Origin: JBCBJX01 sp038522735
GTDB taxonomy: Bacteria; Pseudomonadota; Alphaproteobacteria; Caulobacterales; Parvularculaceae
Reading direction: 5' to 3'
Assembly: GCA_038522735.1 (NCBI GenBank)
Contig: JBCBJX010000078.1
Coordinates: forward strand, 1 to 15,662
Length of the DNA stretch: 15,662 nucleotides
Each line of letters opens with the position of its first letter. Positions within the stretch are counted from its first letter, which is position 1. The notes under the pieces are model-generated. The model made no database searches. It saw only the letters and a program-made list of their open reading frames with translations, and had not been told where the DNA came from. This document shows, one piece after another, positions 7,952 to 15,414 of this stretch. The position numbers and the translations under genes were made by a program.

Positions 7952-9226
7952 TCAAAGGTCCCGCGCCAGCCTGAGGCCCGATACCTGCCAGCGCGCGCTC
8001 GGCGGGAAGAAGTTGCGGTAGCTCGCGCGGACATGGCCCTCAGGCGTCGCGAGGGAGCCGCCGCGCAGCACCATCTGGCCGGACATAAACTTGCCGTTGT
8101 ACTCGCCGATCGCACCTTTCGGCGCCCGGTAGCCGGGATAAGCGGCGTAGGCGGAGCGCGTCCACTCCCAGACGCCGCCGAACATCCCGGCGAGCGGCCC
8201 CTCGCCAGCGGGGACCGCCGTTCGCGGGCGACCGTCGCCGAGGAACCGCCCCTCGACGGGCCGCGAGCGCGCCGCGCGCTCCCATTCGAACTCGGTCGGA
8301 AGGCGCATGCCCGTCCAATTGGCGTAGGCCTCGGCCTCGTAATAGCTGAGATGACGCACCGGCGCGTCCGGATCGAGGGGCCGCTCGCCGAACCAGGAGT
8401 ATTCGCGGAAGCTATCGCCCTCGCGCCGCCAGTAGAGAGGCGCCGAAACGCCGTCCCGCCGCATCATGTCCCAGCCGTCGGAGAGCCAGAGCGCCGGCTC
8501 CTCATAGCCGCCGTCGGCGACGAACGCCGCGAAGTCGCCGTTCGTCACTGGCTGATCGGCGAGCGCGAAGGGCGTCGTGTGCGCGGCGTGCCGCGGGCTT
8601 TCGTTGTCGAAGGAAAAACCGTCCCCCGCGTAGCCCACGTCGAAGACGCCCGGCTCGAAGGCGGTCCAGCCGGGGGCGCCGGCGTGAACCTCCGGCGCAT
8701 CGTCGTCCGGCTCCGGATAAGCAGCGGGCGCGAAGGGCTGCATGGAGAAGGCGTACAGAATATCCGTCAGCAACAGTTCCTGGTGCTGCTCTTCATGGGC
8801 GAGGCCGAGGGCGAGGATCGGCGCGACGGCCTGAAGCCCTCCCTCGTCGGACGTCTCGAAGAGCGCCTCGACGCGCCCATCGACCTCGCGGCGATAGGCG
8901 CGCACGTCGGCCGCGCTCGGACGCGACAACAGCCCGCGCTCGCCGCGCGGCTGGCGGGCGCCCAGCTGCTGATAGTAAGAATTGAAGAGGTAGGCGTAGC
9001 GCGGATCGACCGGCTCGACGCCTGCAGGTCCCAGCAGGAACGTCTCGAAAAACCACGTCGTGTGGGCGAGGTTCCATTTGACCGGGCTCGCCTCCACGCA
9101 GGGCTGCAGCATCCAGTCTTCATCGGAGAGCGGCGCGGCGAGCGCGTCGGACCGGGCGCGAACCTTCCGGTAGGCCTCGATCATGCCGGCGGCGTCCCGC
9201 TCGGCGGTTTTCGCATCGAAGGCCAT
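7952..9226 (-). CDS. egtB: Ergothioneine biosynthesis sulfoxide synthase EgtB
   Basis: 424 residues. EgtB is a non-haem iron enzyme that joins trimethylhistidine (hercynine) to a thiol, cysteine or gamma-glutamylcysteine, using oxygen. The N-terminal DinB-like domain supplies WNLAHTTWFFE with His55 and the iron motif HEEQHQE with His144 and His148, an HX3HXE pattern. The C-terminal formylglycine-generating-enzyme-like domain (about 190-424) shows RLPTEFEWERAAR, GGVWEWT, LRGGSLATP and SYRNFFPP. Length and motif order match full-length EgtB. The ATG at 9226 has GGAG seven bases upstream. The frame stays open upstream to about 10057, but that stretch lies opposite nadK and is not protein-like. 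No egtD methyltransferase gene is in this window, so the thiol donor and pathway branch stay open. It is divergent from nadK. Confidence 0.95.
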   Translation of the reverse strand: MAFDAKTAERDAAGMIEAYRKVRARSDALAAPLSDEDWMLQPCVEASPVKWNLAHTTWFFETFLLGPAGVEPVDPRYAYLFNSYYQQLGARQPRGERGLLSRPSAADVRAYRREVDGRVEALFETSDEGGLQAVAPILALGLAHEEQHQELLLTDILYAFSMQPFAPAAYPEPDDDAPEVHAGAPGWTAFEPGVFDVGYAGDGFSFDNESPRHAAHTTPFALADQPVTNGDFAAFVADGGYEEPALWLSDGWDMMRRDGVSAPLYWRREGDSFREYSWFGERPLDPDAPVRHLSYYEAEAYANWTGMRLPTEFEWERAARSRPVEGRFLGDGRPRTAVPAGEGPLAGMFGGVWEWTRSAYAAYPGYRAPKGAIGEYNGKFMSGQMVLRGGSLATPEGHVRASYRNFFPPSARWQVSGLRLARDL

Positions 9227-9331
9227 TGACGGTCTCCGCAGGTTGTTTCGGGAACTATGAAACCGCCCCTGCGGCCGAAGCAAGGCGCAAGTCGATTGGC
9301 CGGGCGCGCGGAGGCTGATAATCGAAGGATC

Positions 9332-10099
9332 GTGACAGCACCGAACATCGCCTTTCTCGCCAGCGAAAAACCCGAAGCCCAGGCGGCGCTGGAGCATCTC
9401 GCCGCCGCCCACGGCCAGACCGCGCCGGATGAGGCCGACATCATCGCCCCGATCGGCGGCGACGGCTTCATGCTGGAAACGCTCCGGGCCCATATGGACG
9501 CGCGCGCCCGTTTTTACGGAATCCACCAGGGAACCGTCGGCTTCCTGATGAACCGCTACGCGCCGGAGGAGCTGATCGACCGCCTGCAAGAGGCGGTCGC
9601 GGCGCATGTGCGGCCCCTCGTCATGCGTGCGGAAACCCAGGACGGCTCGGTCCACGAGGCCCTCGCCATCAACGAGGTCTCCCTCTTCCGCGAAACCCGG
9701 CAGACGGCGCGCATCCGCATCGGCGTCAACAGTGTGACGCGGCTTGAAGAGCTTGTCTGCGACGGGGTGATGGTGGCGACGCCCGCCGGTTCGACGGCCT
9801 ACAACCTCTCCGCCCACGGGCCGATCCTGCCGATCGACGCGCGGCTTCTCGCCATGACGCCGATCAGCGCCTTCCGGCCCCGGCGCTGGCGGGGGGCGCT
9901 GCTGCCCCATCGGGCGCGCGTGGAAATGACCGTCCGCGACGCCGAACGCCGGCCTGTCGCGGCCGTCGCCGACAATTATGAAGTGCGGGACGTCGCCCGC
10001 GTCGAAATCTGGGAGCACCCGCACCGGCGGATGACGCTCCTCTTTGATCGCGGGCATTCGCTGGAGGATCGGATCCTCTCGGAGCAGTTCGATTATTGA
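9332..10099 (+). CDS. nadK: NAD kinase
   Basis: 255 residues from GTG at 9332. The enzyme phosphorylates NAD to NADP in the cytoplasm using ATP or polyphosphate. Visible signatures are GGDG at 42-45, GIHQGTVGFLMNRY (about 63-76), INEVSLFR with Asn114-Glu115, and DGVMVATPAGSTAYNLSAHGP (about 144-164). Length is typical of the short alphaproteobacterial form. The chosen start gives MTAPNIAFLAS, the usual beginning of these proteins, with GAAGGA two bases before it, which is closer than ideal. An ATG at 9257 in the same frame would add 25 Arg/Lys-rich residues and run almost to the egtB start, and is judged less likely. The 105-bp divergent spacer with egtB must hold both promoters. Confidence 0.93.
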   Translation: MTAPNIAFLASEKPEAQAALEHLAAAHGQTAPDEADIIAPIGGDGFMLETLRAHMDARARFYGIHQGTVGFLMNRYAPEELIDRLQEAVAAHVRPLVMRAETQDGSVHEALAINEVSLFRETRQTARIRIGVNSVTRLEELVCDGVMVATPAGSTAYNLSAHGPILPIDARLLAMTPISAFRPRRWRGALLPHRARVEMTVRDAERRPVAAVADNYEVRDVARVEIWEHPHRRMTLLFDRGHSLEDRILSEQFDY

Positions 10100-10224
10100 C
10101 CGTCGCGAGCGGTTTACGTCTTTGAAAAGCCGCGGCCCTAGCGTCGCGCGGAACGGCCGGGCGGCGCGTCATCGCCCCTCGCGCCAGAATCGCCGATAAG
10201 ATGGCGTCATGGGATGGTGGGCCG

Positions 10225-11940
10225 ATGACGGCGACAGCCTACAGACTGACAAACGCCGATATCGATTACGCCTTTGAGAACAGGCAGTTCGGCATCATCT
10301 TTCAACCGATTTTTCGGTTGGAGGACGCATGCCCGCTGCGCCTTGAGGCCTTCGCGCGCTGGAAGCACCCGGGCCTCGGCGAGCTGCCGCCGGGCGCGTT
10401 CGTCTCGTTTTTCGAGCAGCAGGGCCGCATCGGCGAACTGACGCGCCACCTCCTCGCCGAAACCCTCGCCGCCTACGACGCCTGGCGCTCCGGCGCCCCG
10501 TCGGCGATCGGCGTCGCTTTCAACCTCGCCCCCGGCGACCTGACGGACGAGACCCTCGCCGAACACCTGCGCACTGCGATTTCCGACGCAGGTCTGGAGC
10601 CGCAGTCGGTCACGGTCGACGTTCCCCTCGCCCAGCTCGACATGCGCGGCGCGCCCCGGGCGCTCGGCGTTCTGAGGGACCTGAAAAGCGTCGGCGTCCG
10701 GATCGCAGCGGAAGCGCGCGGGCGGGCGATCGCCTCCTTGCGGGAAATCGAGCCCGGCCTCGTCGACGACGTGAAAACCGGCGGCGCGGCCATTCTTCGC
10801 TTTGCGAAAACGGTGCGCGGGCCCGGGCTCTCCCAGGTTTCCGAGCTTCTCGACCACGCCCGCTCGGTCGGCGCCTGCCCGATCGCGGTCGGCGTTGAGG
10901 ACGAGGCCGCGCTCGGCGCCCTGCGCGATCTCGGGTTCCGGGCGGCGCAGGGCAATTTTCTTGCGCGCCCCGGCGAGCTGGAGGGCTTCACCCTCGCCCA
11001 GATCAATGAGGTGCGCGGAAAGTTCGGCCTCGACGCACTGACGCCGGAGGCGATGCGCGCGCTTGTCTCCGCGAACGCTGAGCCGGCCCGGCCGGAAACG
11101 CCGGAAGCAAAGCCGCGCCGCAAGGTGACGCCGAAACCGCAGCGCAAGCCCGCCGCTCCGGCTGCGGAGGAAGCGGGCTCCTCGGCCGTCGCGAAAGCGC
11201 TCGCCGGGACGCGACCCCCGGCGCCTGCAGTGGACGCCCGCCGCCTCCAGCGCGCGCTGAAACGGGCCGTTTCGCAACCGCCGAAAGCGGAGATCGCAGC
11301 CGCCGGCGCCGTGGAGGCGCCGCCGGTCGTCGCGCGCCCTGCGGGCGGGCTCGGCCTCAGCGGGATCGAGGACGGCGCGGCGGATCAGGACGCGCCCTCG
11401 CCAGCGCCCGCCGAGACGGCGGAGCGAAACGCCGAAGACGCGCCCGAAGCGCCGCCGACGCCGGTATCGCTAATCGATACGGTCTCCGCGCCGTCGCGCC
11501 GCATTACCGACGACGAGGGACCGGAGGGCCGGCCGGCGGTCGATCTGTCACTGCTCGACGACCTGCTCCCGACCTTCGGGGCCGACGCAAAGGCGCCCGT
11601 CGATCCGGAGATGGCGTTCGTGTCGGACCTCGTGGCGGCGCCCGAAACCAAGACGGCCCCGGAGCCCGAGGCGGACGACGCGGCGGAGACGGAGCGGGCG
11701 GCCGACGCCGATGCGGGCCCGGGCGCGCCTGAGCCGACGGCTGCGCCTGAAGAGGCCGAGGATCAGATCAATCTCGACGACGTCGCCGCCCCGAAACCGG
11801 CGGAGGCGAAGCGCAAGGTCCGCAAACGCTATTTCTGGCCGCGGACGGTCCGCAAGCTCTGGTCGGAAAAGGCGCGCCGCCCGAAGCGGTCCGCACGGAA
11901 CGTCGAGAACGCTTCAGGCGAACGGCCGAACCCGAGATAA
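10225..11940 (+). CDS. Degenerate EAL-domain protein with long Ala/Pro/Glu-rich tail
   Basis: The frame starts at ATG 10201; ATG 10225 is preferred because GGTGG lies four bases before it. Numbering below is from 10201. Residues about 15-275 match an EAL (cyclic-di-GMP phosphodiesterase) fold. EAF replaces EAL (Glu49), Asn108 sits in FNLAPGDL, the E-x-T-E site reads DVPL (Asp140), and Lys192 and Gln250-Gly251 are kept. The paired Asp motif (DDFGTG) reads EARGRA at 171-176, and AEGVE reads AVGVE (229-233). Two metal/catalytic acids are therefore lost, so hydrolysis is unlikely and a binding or scaffold role is more plausible. Residues about 290-535 are low-complexity, and about 537-567 form a strongly basic tail (KRKVRKRYFW...). 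No membrane helix is seen. The 3' end overlaps convergent thiO by 112 bp. Confidence 0.87.
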   Translation: MTATAYRLTNADIDYAFENRQFGIIFQPIFRLEDACPLRLEAFARWKHPGLGELPPGAFVSFFEQQGRIGELTRHLLAETLAAYDAWRSGAPSAIGVAFNLAPGDLTDETLAEHLRTAISDAGLEPQSVTVDVPLAQLDMRGAPRALGVLRDLKSVGVRIAAEARGRAIASLREIEPGLVDDVKTGGAAILRFAKTVRGPGLSQVSELLDHARSVGACPIAVGVEDEAALGALRDLGFRAAQGNFLARPGELEGFTLAQINEVRGKFGLDALTPEAMRALVSANAEPARPETPEAKPRRKVTPKPQRKPAAPAAEEAGSSAVAKALAGTRPPAPAVDARRLQRALKRAVSQPPKAEIAAAGAVEAPPVVARPAGGLGLSGIEDGAADQDAPSPAPAETAERNAEDAPEAPPTPVSLIDTVSAPSRRITDDEGPEGRPAVDLSLLDDLLPTFGADAKAPVDPEMAFVSDLVAAPETKTAPEPEADDAAETERAADADAGPGAPEPTAAPEEAEDQINLDDVAAPKPAEAKRKVRKRYFWPRTVRKLWSEKARRPKRSARNVENASGERPNPR

Positions 11941-12983
11941 TCCGTCATCGCCTCCGCCGTTGCAGGCGCGAGCAGCACGCCGCTCCGGTAATGTCCGACG
12001 GCGAGAACGAGCCCTTCGATTTCCTCCGATGGCGGACCGAGCAGCGGCGCGTCGTCGGGCGTTCCAGGCCGAACGCCCGCGAGGTGCTCGACGATCTCCG
12101 CCTGTCCGATCGCCGGGACGAGACGCGCCGCCTCGGCGAGCAACCGATCGCGCGCGGCCGGCGTCGGCTCGAGATCGCGGACGCCGGGTTCCACCGTCGC
12201 GCCGATCAACAATCGTCCGTCCTCTTTCGGAACAAGATAGAGACCGGGGGCCCGCACGACGCGCCTCGGCGCGCCATCGAGGCGAACCGACAGGATCTGT
12301 CCTTTTACGGGCGTCACCGCGCAATCGACGCCGAGGGGCGCGAGGAGCCGCGGCGCGCCGGCCCCGGAGGCGACCACCGTCGCGCCCGCCTCCGCCGCCC
12401 CGAACGCGCCGACAGCGCCGACGCAGCGGCCGCTGCGCATGCGCAGCGCGGTCGCCGGCGCGGCTTCAACGAGCCGCCCGCCAGCATTGCGAAACGCCCT
12501 AGCGAGCGCCGCGGCGACCTTGCGTGGATCGACCCGGCCCTCGCCGGCCCGGAAGAGGCCTGCGGCGATCTCGCCCCGCAGCGCCGGCTCGAGCGCCCGA
12601 ACCTCGTCCGCGTCGAGCATCTCCGCGTCCGGCCCGATCGGCGGATCGCCGGGTCGGGCGACGGCGACGACGCCCGACAGGTCGAACTCCAGATCAAGGC
12701 CGCCGGTGACGCTCAACTCGTCTGCGAAACCGGGCCAGAGGGCGAGGCTCTCCTCGCCGAACGCCTCGAGCGCGGGATGGCCGCCCGGCGCTTCGGCCGC
12801 CTCGGACCGCGGGGCGAGCATCCCCGCCGCCGCACTCGTCGCCCCGGCCCCCGCCGCGCCGGCCTCCAGCACCAGAACGTCCGCGCCCGCCTGTCGCAGC
12901 CGCCAGGCGAGGGAGAGGCCGATCACGCCGGCCCCGATGACCAGAATGTCGGCGGAAAGCGCCCGCCGGGACGTCGTGCTCAT
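11829..12983 (-). CDS. thiO: FAD-dependent glycine oxidase ThiO
   Basis: 384 residues of the DAO family. ThiO oxidises glycine to the imine (dehydroglycine) used to build the thiazole half of thiamine. The dinucleotide fold is at the N-terminus (ILVIGAGVIG, GxGxxG at 17-22, Glu40 for the ribose), followed by ATSAAAGMLAP at 48-58, a typical ThiO block. The C-terminal FAD/substrate region is VRPGTPDDAPLLG followed by GHYRSGVLLAPATAEAM (330-346), with Arg333 in the place of the substrate carboxylate-binding Arg. The HYRSG motif is HYRNG in most members. The last 17 residues after RADRF look like an extension over the EAL gene's 3' end. No Shine-Dalgarno sequence is evident before the ATG at 12983. 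No thiS, thiG or thiE neighbour is visible. It could be another DAO-family amine oxidase. Confidence 0.85.
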   Translation of the reverse strand: MSTTSRRALSADILVIGAGVIGLSLAWRLRQAGADVLVLEAGAAGAGATSAAAGMLAPRSEAAEAPGGHPALEAFGEESLALWPGFADELSVTGGLDLEFDLSGVVAVARPGDPPIGPDAEMLDADEVRALEPALRGEIAAGLFRAGEGRVDPRKVAAALARAFRNAGGRLVEAAPATALRMRSGRCVGAVGAFGAAEAGATVVASGAGAPRLLAPLGVDCAVTPVKGQILSVRLDGAPRRVVRAPGLYLVPKEDGRLLIGATVEPGVRDLEPTPAARDRLLAEAARLVPAIGQAEIVEHLAGVRPGTPDDAPLLGPPSEEIEGLVLAVGHYRSGVLLAPATAEAMTDYLGFGRSPEAFSTFRADRFGRRAFSDQSLRTVRGQK

Positions 12984-13133
12984 GGGAGGGATTTATGCGA
13001 TCGTCGCTGTGGCGCAAACGGGCCCGACGCAAGCATAGGCGCCGGCCGCGACTCACCCGCTAAAGGGGTCGCCCGCGAAACGAAACCATTTGCGCGGGTC
13101 TGCGGATCACCTCACCATCGCTTAGTCAGTCAC

Positions 13134-13156
13134 CGGCCTTCGGCCAGGAGCCCCCG
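13134..13156 (+). promoter_or_regulatory. Small hairpin and ribosome binding site before the antiporter-like gene
   Basis: A short G+C stem (GGCC-TTC-GGCC, about 13135-13145) is followed at once by AGGAG, eight bases before the ATG at 13157. The AGGAG fixes that start. Whether the hairpin affects translation is unknown. Confidence 0.4.
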
Positions 13157-14404
13157 ATGCTTCTCGCGGCCATCGCGATTGCGCTGTTTTGTATGTTCGC
13201 GGAACGTTCTTTTCCGCTGCTCTCCCAGCGCGCCGCCAGCTCGCCGGCGCTTCTCCTCCTGATCGCCAGCGCCGCCGGGATCGCCGCGGCGCGATTCGGC
13301 GGCTTGGAGGCGGACGCCGCCGCGGTCGCGGCGCTTGCGACGACGCTCCTTTCCGGCCTGGCGTTCGCCGCCGGGCTGCAGGTGAAGCTCGGCCGGCTGC
13401 CGAAAGCCTGTCCCACTTCCTTCCGCCTCGCGACCATCGGGGCGCCGATCTTCCTCGTCGGAGCAGCTGCGGCCGCGTTCGCGCTTCTCCCCGGGCTTTC
13501 CAGCTGGTCAGCGGTCGCCCTTGCGGCGGCGCTCGTCCTCAACGGGGCGGCGACGGACCGCACCGTCTTCATGCGTGCGCCGGCGCCCAACGCCATGAAG
13601 TTCGCGGTGCGGACGGAAAGCGCCGCGACCCTCGTTCTCGGCGCGCCGGCGGCGATCGTCCTCGCCTCGGCCGCCGGGGTCCCCGACGCGGGCGCCCGGC
13701 CGGCGGCGGCGCTGGAACTGACCATCGCCTCGGTTCTTCTCGGTCTCATCCTCGGGGCGTTCATCGGCGCGGCGGCTGCGATCCCGGCGCGGATCGCCGC
13801 GCGATCGGGACGGGAGCGGCTCTCGCGCGCCTTCGCCGTCGCCGGCGGAGCGACGGCGTTCGCGGCGGCGACGTTTTCGATCGCCAACCCGATCTGCGCG
13901 GCGGCCGCGGCCGGCCTCGCGCTTGCGCATGACGGGCGGCTTGCGGCGCCGAGCCGGGTGGCCTTGCGGCGGATCGCCGACCGGGGCGTTTCGCCCGTCG
14001 CCTTCGCCCTCTTCGGCTTCGTGCTCGCGCCGCAAATCCTCGCCGAGGCGGATCTCCTCATACTTCTCTTTGCGGTGTTCGTGGTCGGCGGGGTGCGGAT
14101 CATCGCGCGCGAAGCCGCCCTCGCCCGGGCGCCGATCGACGCCGAGAGCCGGCGCTTCGTCTCCTGGTTCGGCGGCGCACCCGGCGCGGCTTCGGCGCTG
14201 TTCCTTCTCACCTATGTCGACGCCGGCCGCATGTCCGATCAGGAGATGGTGCTGACGGCGGGCGCGACGGCGGTCTTCGCCGGCGTTCTCATCACCCGCC
14301 TCACCTCTAAGCCGATCGCGCGGCGCTATGTGCGCGCCCTCGCCGCCGCCCGCCGACGCTTCGCGGACCCTGCAGGCGCGACGGCCTTCGGGATGGGGCG
14401 CTGA
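13157..14404 (+). CDS. Cation/proton antiporter-like (CPA-type) membrane protein with altered core motifs
   Basis: 415 residues, very hydrophobic, with roughly eleven or twelve membrane helices. Overall plan and several blocks resemble CPA1/NhaP-type sodium or potassium/proton antiporters. These are LNGAATDR at 129-135 against the family's ATDP, RTESAATLVLG at 152-162 against GESLLNDG, and a SWFGGAPGAASALFLL block near the C-terminus where the family has a WFG-R-G segment. The C-terminus ends LITRLTSKPIARR and a short basic tail. Glu154-Ser155 of the ES pair is kept, but the Asn-Asp ion-binding pair of the family falls on Thr158-Leu159, and Pro of TDP is Arg135. Transport mechanism and ion are therefore unclear. 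AGGAG eight bases upstream fixes the start. It is divergent from thiO across a 173-bp spacer and converges with the small lipoprotein gene. Confidence 0.8.
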   Translation: MLLAAIAIALFCMFAERSFPLLSQRAASSPALLLLIASAAGIAAARFGGLEADAAAVAALATTLLSGLAFAAGLQVKLGRLPKACPTSFRLATIGAPIFLVGAAAAAFALLPGLSSWSAVALAAALVLNGAATDRTVFMRAPAPNAMKFAVRTESAATLVLGAPAAIVLASAAGVPDAGARPAAALELTIASVLLGLILGAFIGAAAAIPARIAARSGRERLSRAFAVAGGATAFAAATFSIANPICAAAAAGLALAHDGRLAAPSRVALRRIADRGVSPVAFALFGFVLAPQILAEADLLILLFAVFVVGGVRIIAREAALARAPIDAESRRFVSWFGGAPGAASALFLLTYVDAGRMSDQEMVLTAGATAVFAGVLITRLTSKPIARRYVRALAAARRRFADPAGATAFGMGR

Positions 14405-14415
14405 GCCGCGCTCAG
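14401..14415. terminator. Possible bidirectional hairpin between two converging genes
   Basis: CTGAGC (14401-14406) and GCTCAG (14410-14415) form a 6-bp perfect stem with a 3-base loop. It spans the stop codons of the antiporter-like gene (TGA at 14402-14404) and the small lipoprotein gene (14412-14414). No T-run follows on either side, so it may not terminate efficiently. Confidence 0.25.
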
Positions 14416-14921
14416 AACGAGACGGGCGCGCGCTCCGTCAGCGGATAGAACCCGTTCGCCGTCGCCGCGCCGAGGCTCGCGCACATGTTCGCGCTCGGAA
14501 TAAGCGGCGGGCCGGCGCGCCGGGCGGACTGGAAGTCGGCCATGGCGCCATCGAGATCCACCGGCGCGATCAGATGGAACGTCCGCACCCATGCGGGCGC
14601 GTCTTCAGGCGCGCGGCGCACGGCGGCCGGAGCGAGATAGAGCACCGTCCCGTCGGCCTTCGCCGCGCAGGGCGTTACGCGATAGGCGAGGAACGCCTCG
14701 TCATAGGACGCGATGTCGGCTTCCAGATCGCGTCCCGTGCGGACGGCGACCGCCTCGACGCCGCCCGGGTATCGGTCCGCAAGGCTCGCGAGCGACACGA
14801 TGGGCGCCGACTGCACCGGCGCGAACGCCGCGATATCCGCCACCGGCTCCGGCGGCGCGATGTCGAGGTAAGCGCCGCTGAAGCAGGCGGAGAGCGGGAG
14901 GGCGGCGAGGAGGCGTTTCAT
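14412..14921 (-). CDS. Small lipoprotein of unknown function
   Basis: 169 residues from ATG 14921 (MKRLLAALPLSAC), giving a very short lipoprotein signal with lipidated Cys13. An in-frame ATG at 14957 would put 12 extra residues before it and weaken the signal peptide, so 14921 is preferred. The mature protein is Ala/Pro-rich and mostly soluble. It contains ASYDEAFLAYRVTPC and ends NGFYPLTERAPVSF, with two further Cys residues (in TPCA and NMCA) that could form a disulphide. I recognise no family. It converges on the antiporter-like gene with only 7 bp between stops, and no partner gene is evident. The lipobox and codon bias like its neighbours support a real gene. Confidence 0.68.
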   Translation of the reverse strand: MKRLLAALPLSACFSGAYLDIAPPEPVADIAAFAPVQSAPIVSLASLADRYPGGVEAVAVRTGRDLEADIASYDEAFLAYRVTPCAAKADGTVLYLAPAAVRRAPEDAPAWVRTFHLIAPVDLDGAMADFQSARRAGPPLIPSANMCASLGAATANGFYPLTERAPVSF

Positions 14922-14987
14922 GGCCGCGACCATCCCCCGCGCCGCACGCGGGAGCAATGGGCGGCCGCTCTACTTTCCCAGAACAGC

Positions 14988-15091
14988 CTTCATCCTGAGG
15001 AGCGCGGCGCAGCCGCGCGTCGCGAAGGATGGCGGCGGGGCGCCCGGCGGCCGTCCTTCGTGACGCCGCTTCGCGGCTCCTCAGGACGAAG
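14988..15091. repeat. Pair of inverted REP-like palindromes (BIME-type intergenic element)
   Basis: The outer arms are an imperfect inverted repeat: CTTCATCCTGAGGAGC at 14988-15003 and the complement of CTTCGTCCTGAGGAGC at 15076-15091. Each half also folds on its own. In the left hairpin 14992-14996 pairs with 15026-15030, with an inner perfect 7-bp stem 15002-15008/15012-15018. In the right hairpin 15053-15057 pairs with 15083-15087, with an inner 5-bp stem 15065-15069/15073-15077. The centre is GGGCGCCC (15038-15045). This arrangement is typical of dispersed alphaproteobacterial REP elements. It begins 17 bases after the stop of the small gene at 15109, where it may protect or end that mRNA. 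Genome copy number cannot be judged from this window. Confidence 0.72.
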
Positions 15092-15108
15092 ATTGGATTT
15101 AACTCCGG

Positions 15109-15414
15109 CTAAAGCTGCTCAGCTGTTTTCGTAATCTCATCAACGGTTTTCCGTACGCGATCCGACGCGCCCTCGCGGACGCCCAATCCCATGTGACCGC
15201 TTTCGATTTGAAGCAGATACTCGGCCGCTTCTGTTACTCGATCTGCGCGGAGGAGGTATGACGCTCTAAGCAGATATGCATCATACTCGTCCGCGTATGG
15301 CCAATTTTCCCAATTTTGACCGTCTTCAGCTAATCCAATCGGATCCCAGAACTTCCAGCCAATATCCCGCAGCAGTGAAAGCTTGACCTGTTTTGGCTTA
15401 ACGGATTCTACCAT
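15109..15414 (-). CDS. Small DUF1871-like protein coupled to isovaleryl-CoA dehydrogenase
   Basis: 101 residues from ATG 15414 (a GTG one codon earlier at 15417 is possible). That ATG overlaps the TGA of the upstream dehydrogenase gene as TGATG, so translation is probably coupled. Visible blocks, numbered from the GTG, are WDPIG (24-28), DEYDAYL (43-49) and IESGHMGL (71-78). From memory this spacing resembles DUF1871-type small acidic cytoplasmic proteins, some of which lie near toxin or immunity genes, though no toxin is visible here. No signal peptide or membrane helix is present. Base composition is unlike most of the window (89 of 180 bases G or C over 15241-15420), consistent with separate acquisition. 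Function is unknown. Confidence 0.7.
   Translation of the reverse strand: MVESVKPKQVKLSLLRDIGWKFWDPIGLAEDGQNWENWPYADEYDAYLLRASYLLRADRVTEAAEYLLQIESGHMGLGVREGASDRVRKTVDEITKTAEQL

Noticed and set aside
8033..9229. 398-codon open frame opposite egtB
   Set aside because: Shadow frame of the strongly supported egtB coding sequence, with no domain or plausible ribosome site seen.
9257..9331. 25-residue N-terminal extension of NAD kinase
   Set aside because: It would start 31 bp from the egtB start, is basic and unlike the family, whereas GTG 9332 gives the usual N-terminus. The closeness of the purine-rich site leaves some doubt.
9227..10057. 277-codon upstream extension of the egtB frame
   Set aside because: It lies opposite nadK, has no family resemblance, and GGAG plus ATG at 9226 gives a normal-length EgtB.
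12984..13156. Possible TPP riboswitch ahead of thiO
   Set aside because: I looked on both strands for the conserved CUGAGA and ACCUGAUCUGGAUAAUGCCAGCG-like blocks and found none. A weak hairpin at 13048-13072 is present but has no TPP features.
11991..13262. 423-codon open frame opposite thiO and into the antiporter-like gene
   Set aside because: Arg-rich shadow translation, contradicted by the clear FAD-binding protein on the other strand and by the start of the antiporter-like gene.
13126..14211. 361-codon minus-strand frame opposite the antiporter-like gene
   Set aside because: Low-complexity Ala/Arg/Ser translation typical of antisense to a hydrophobic membrane protein gene.
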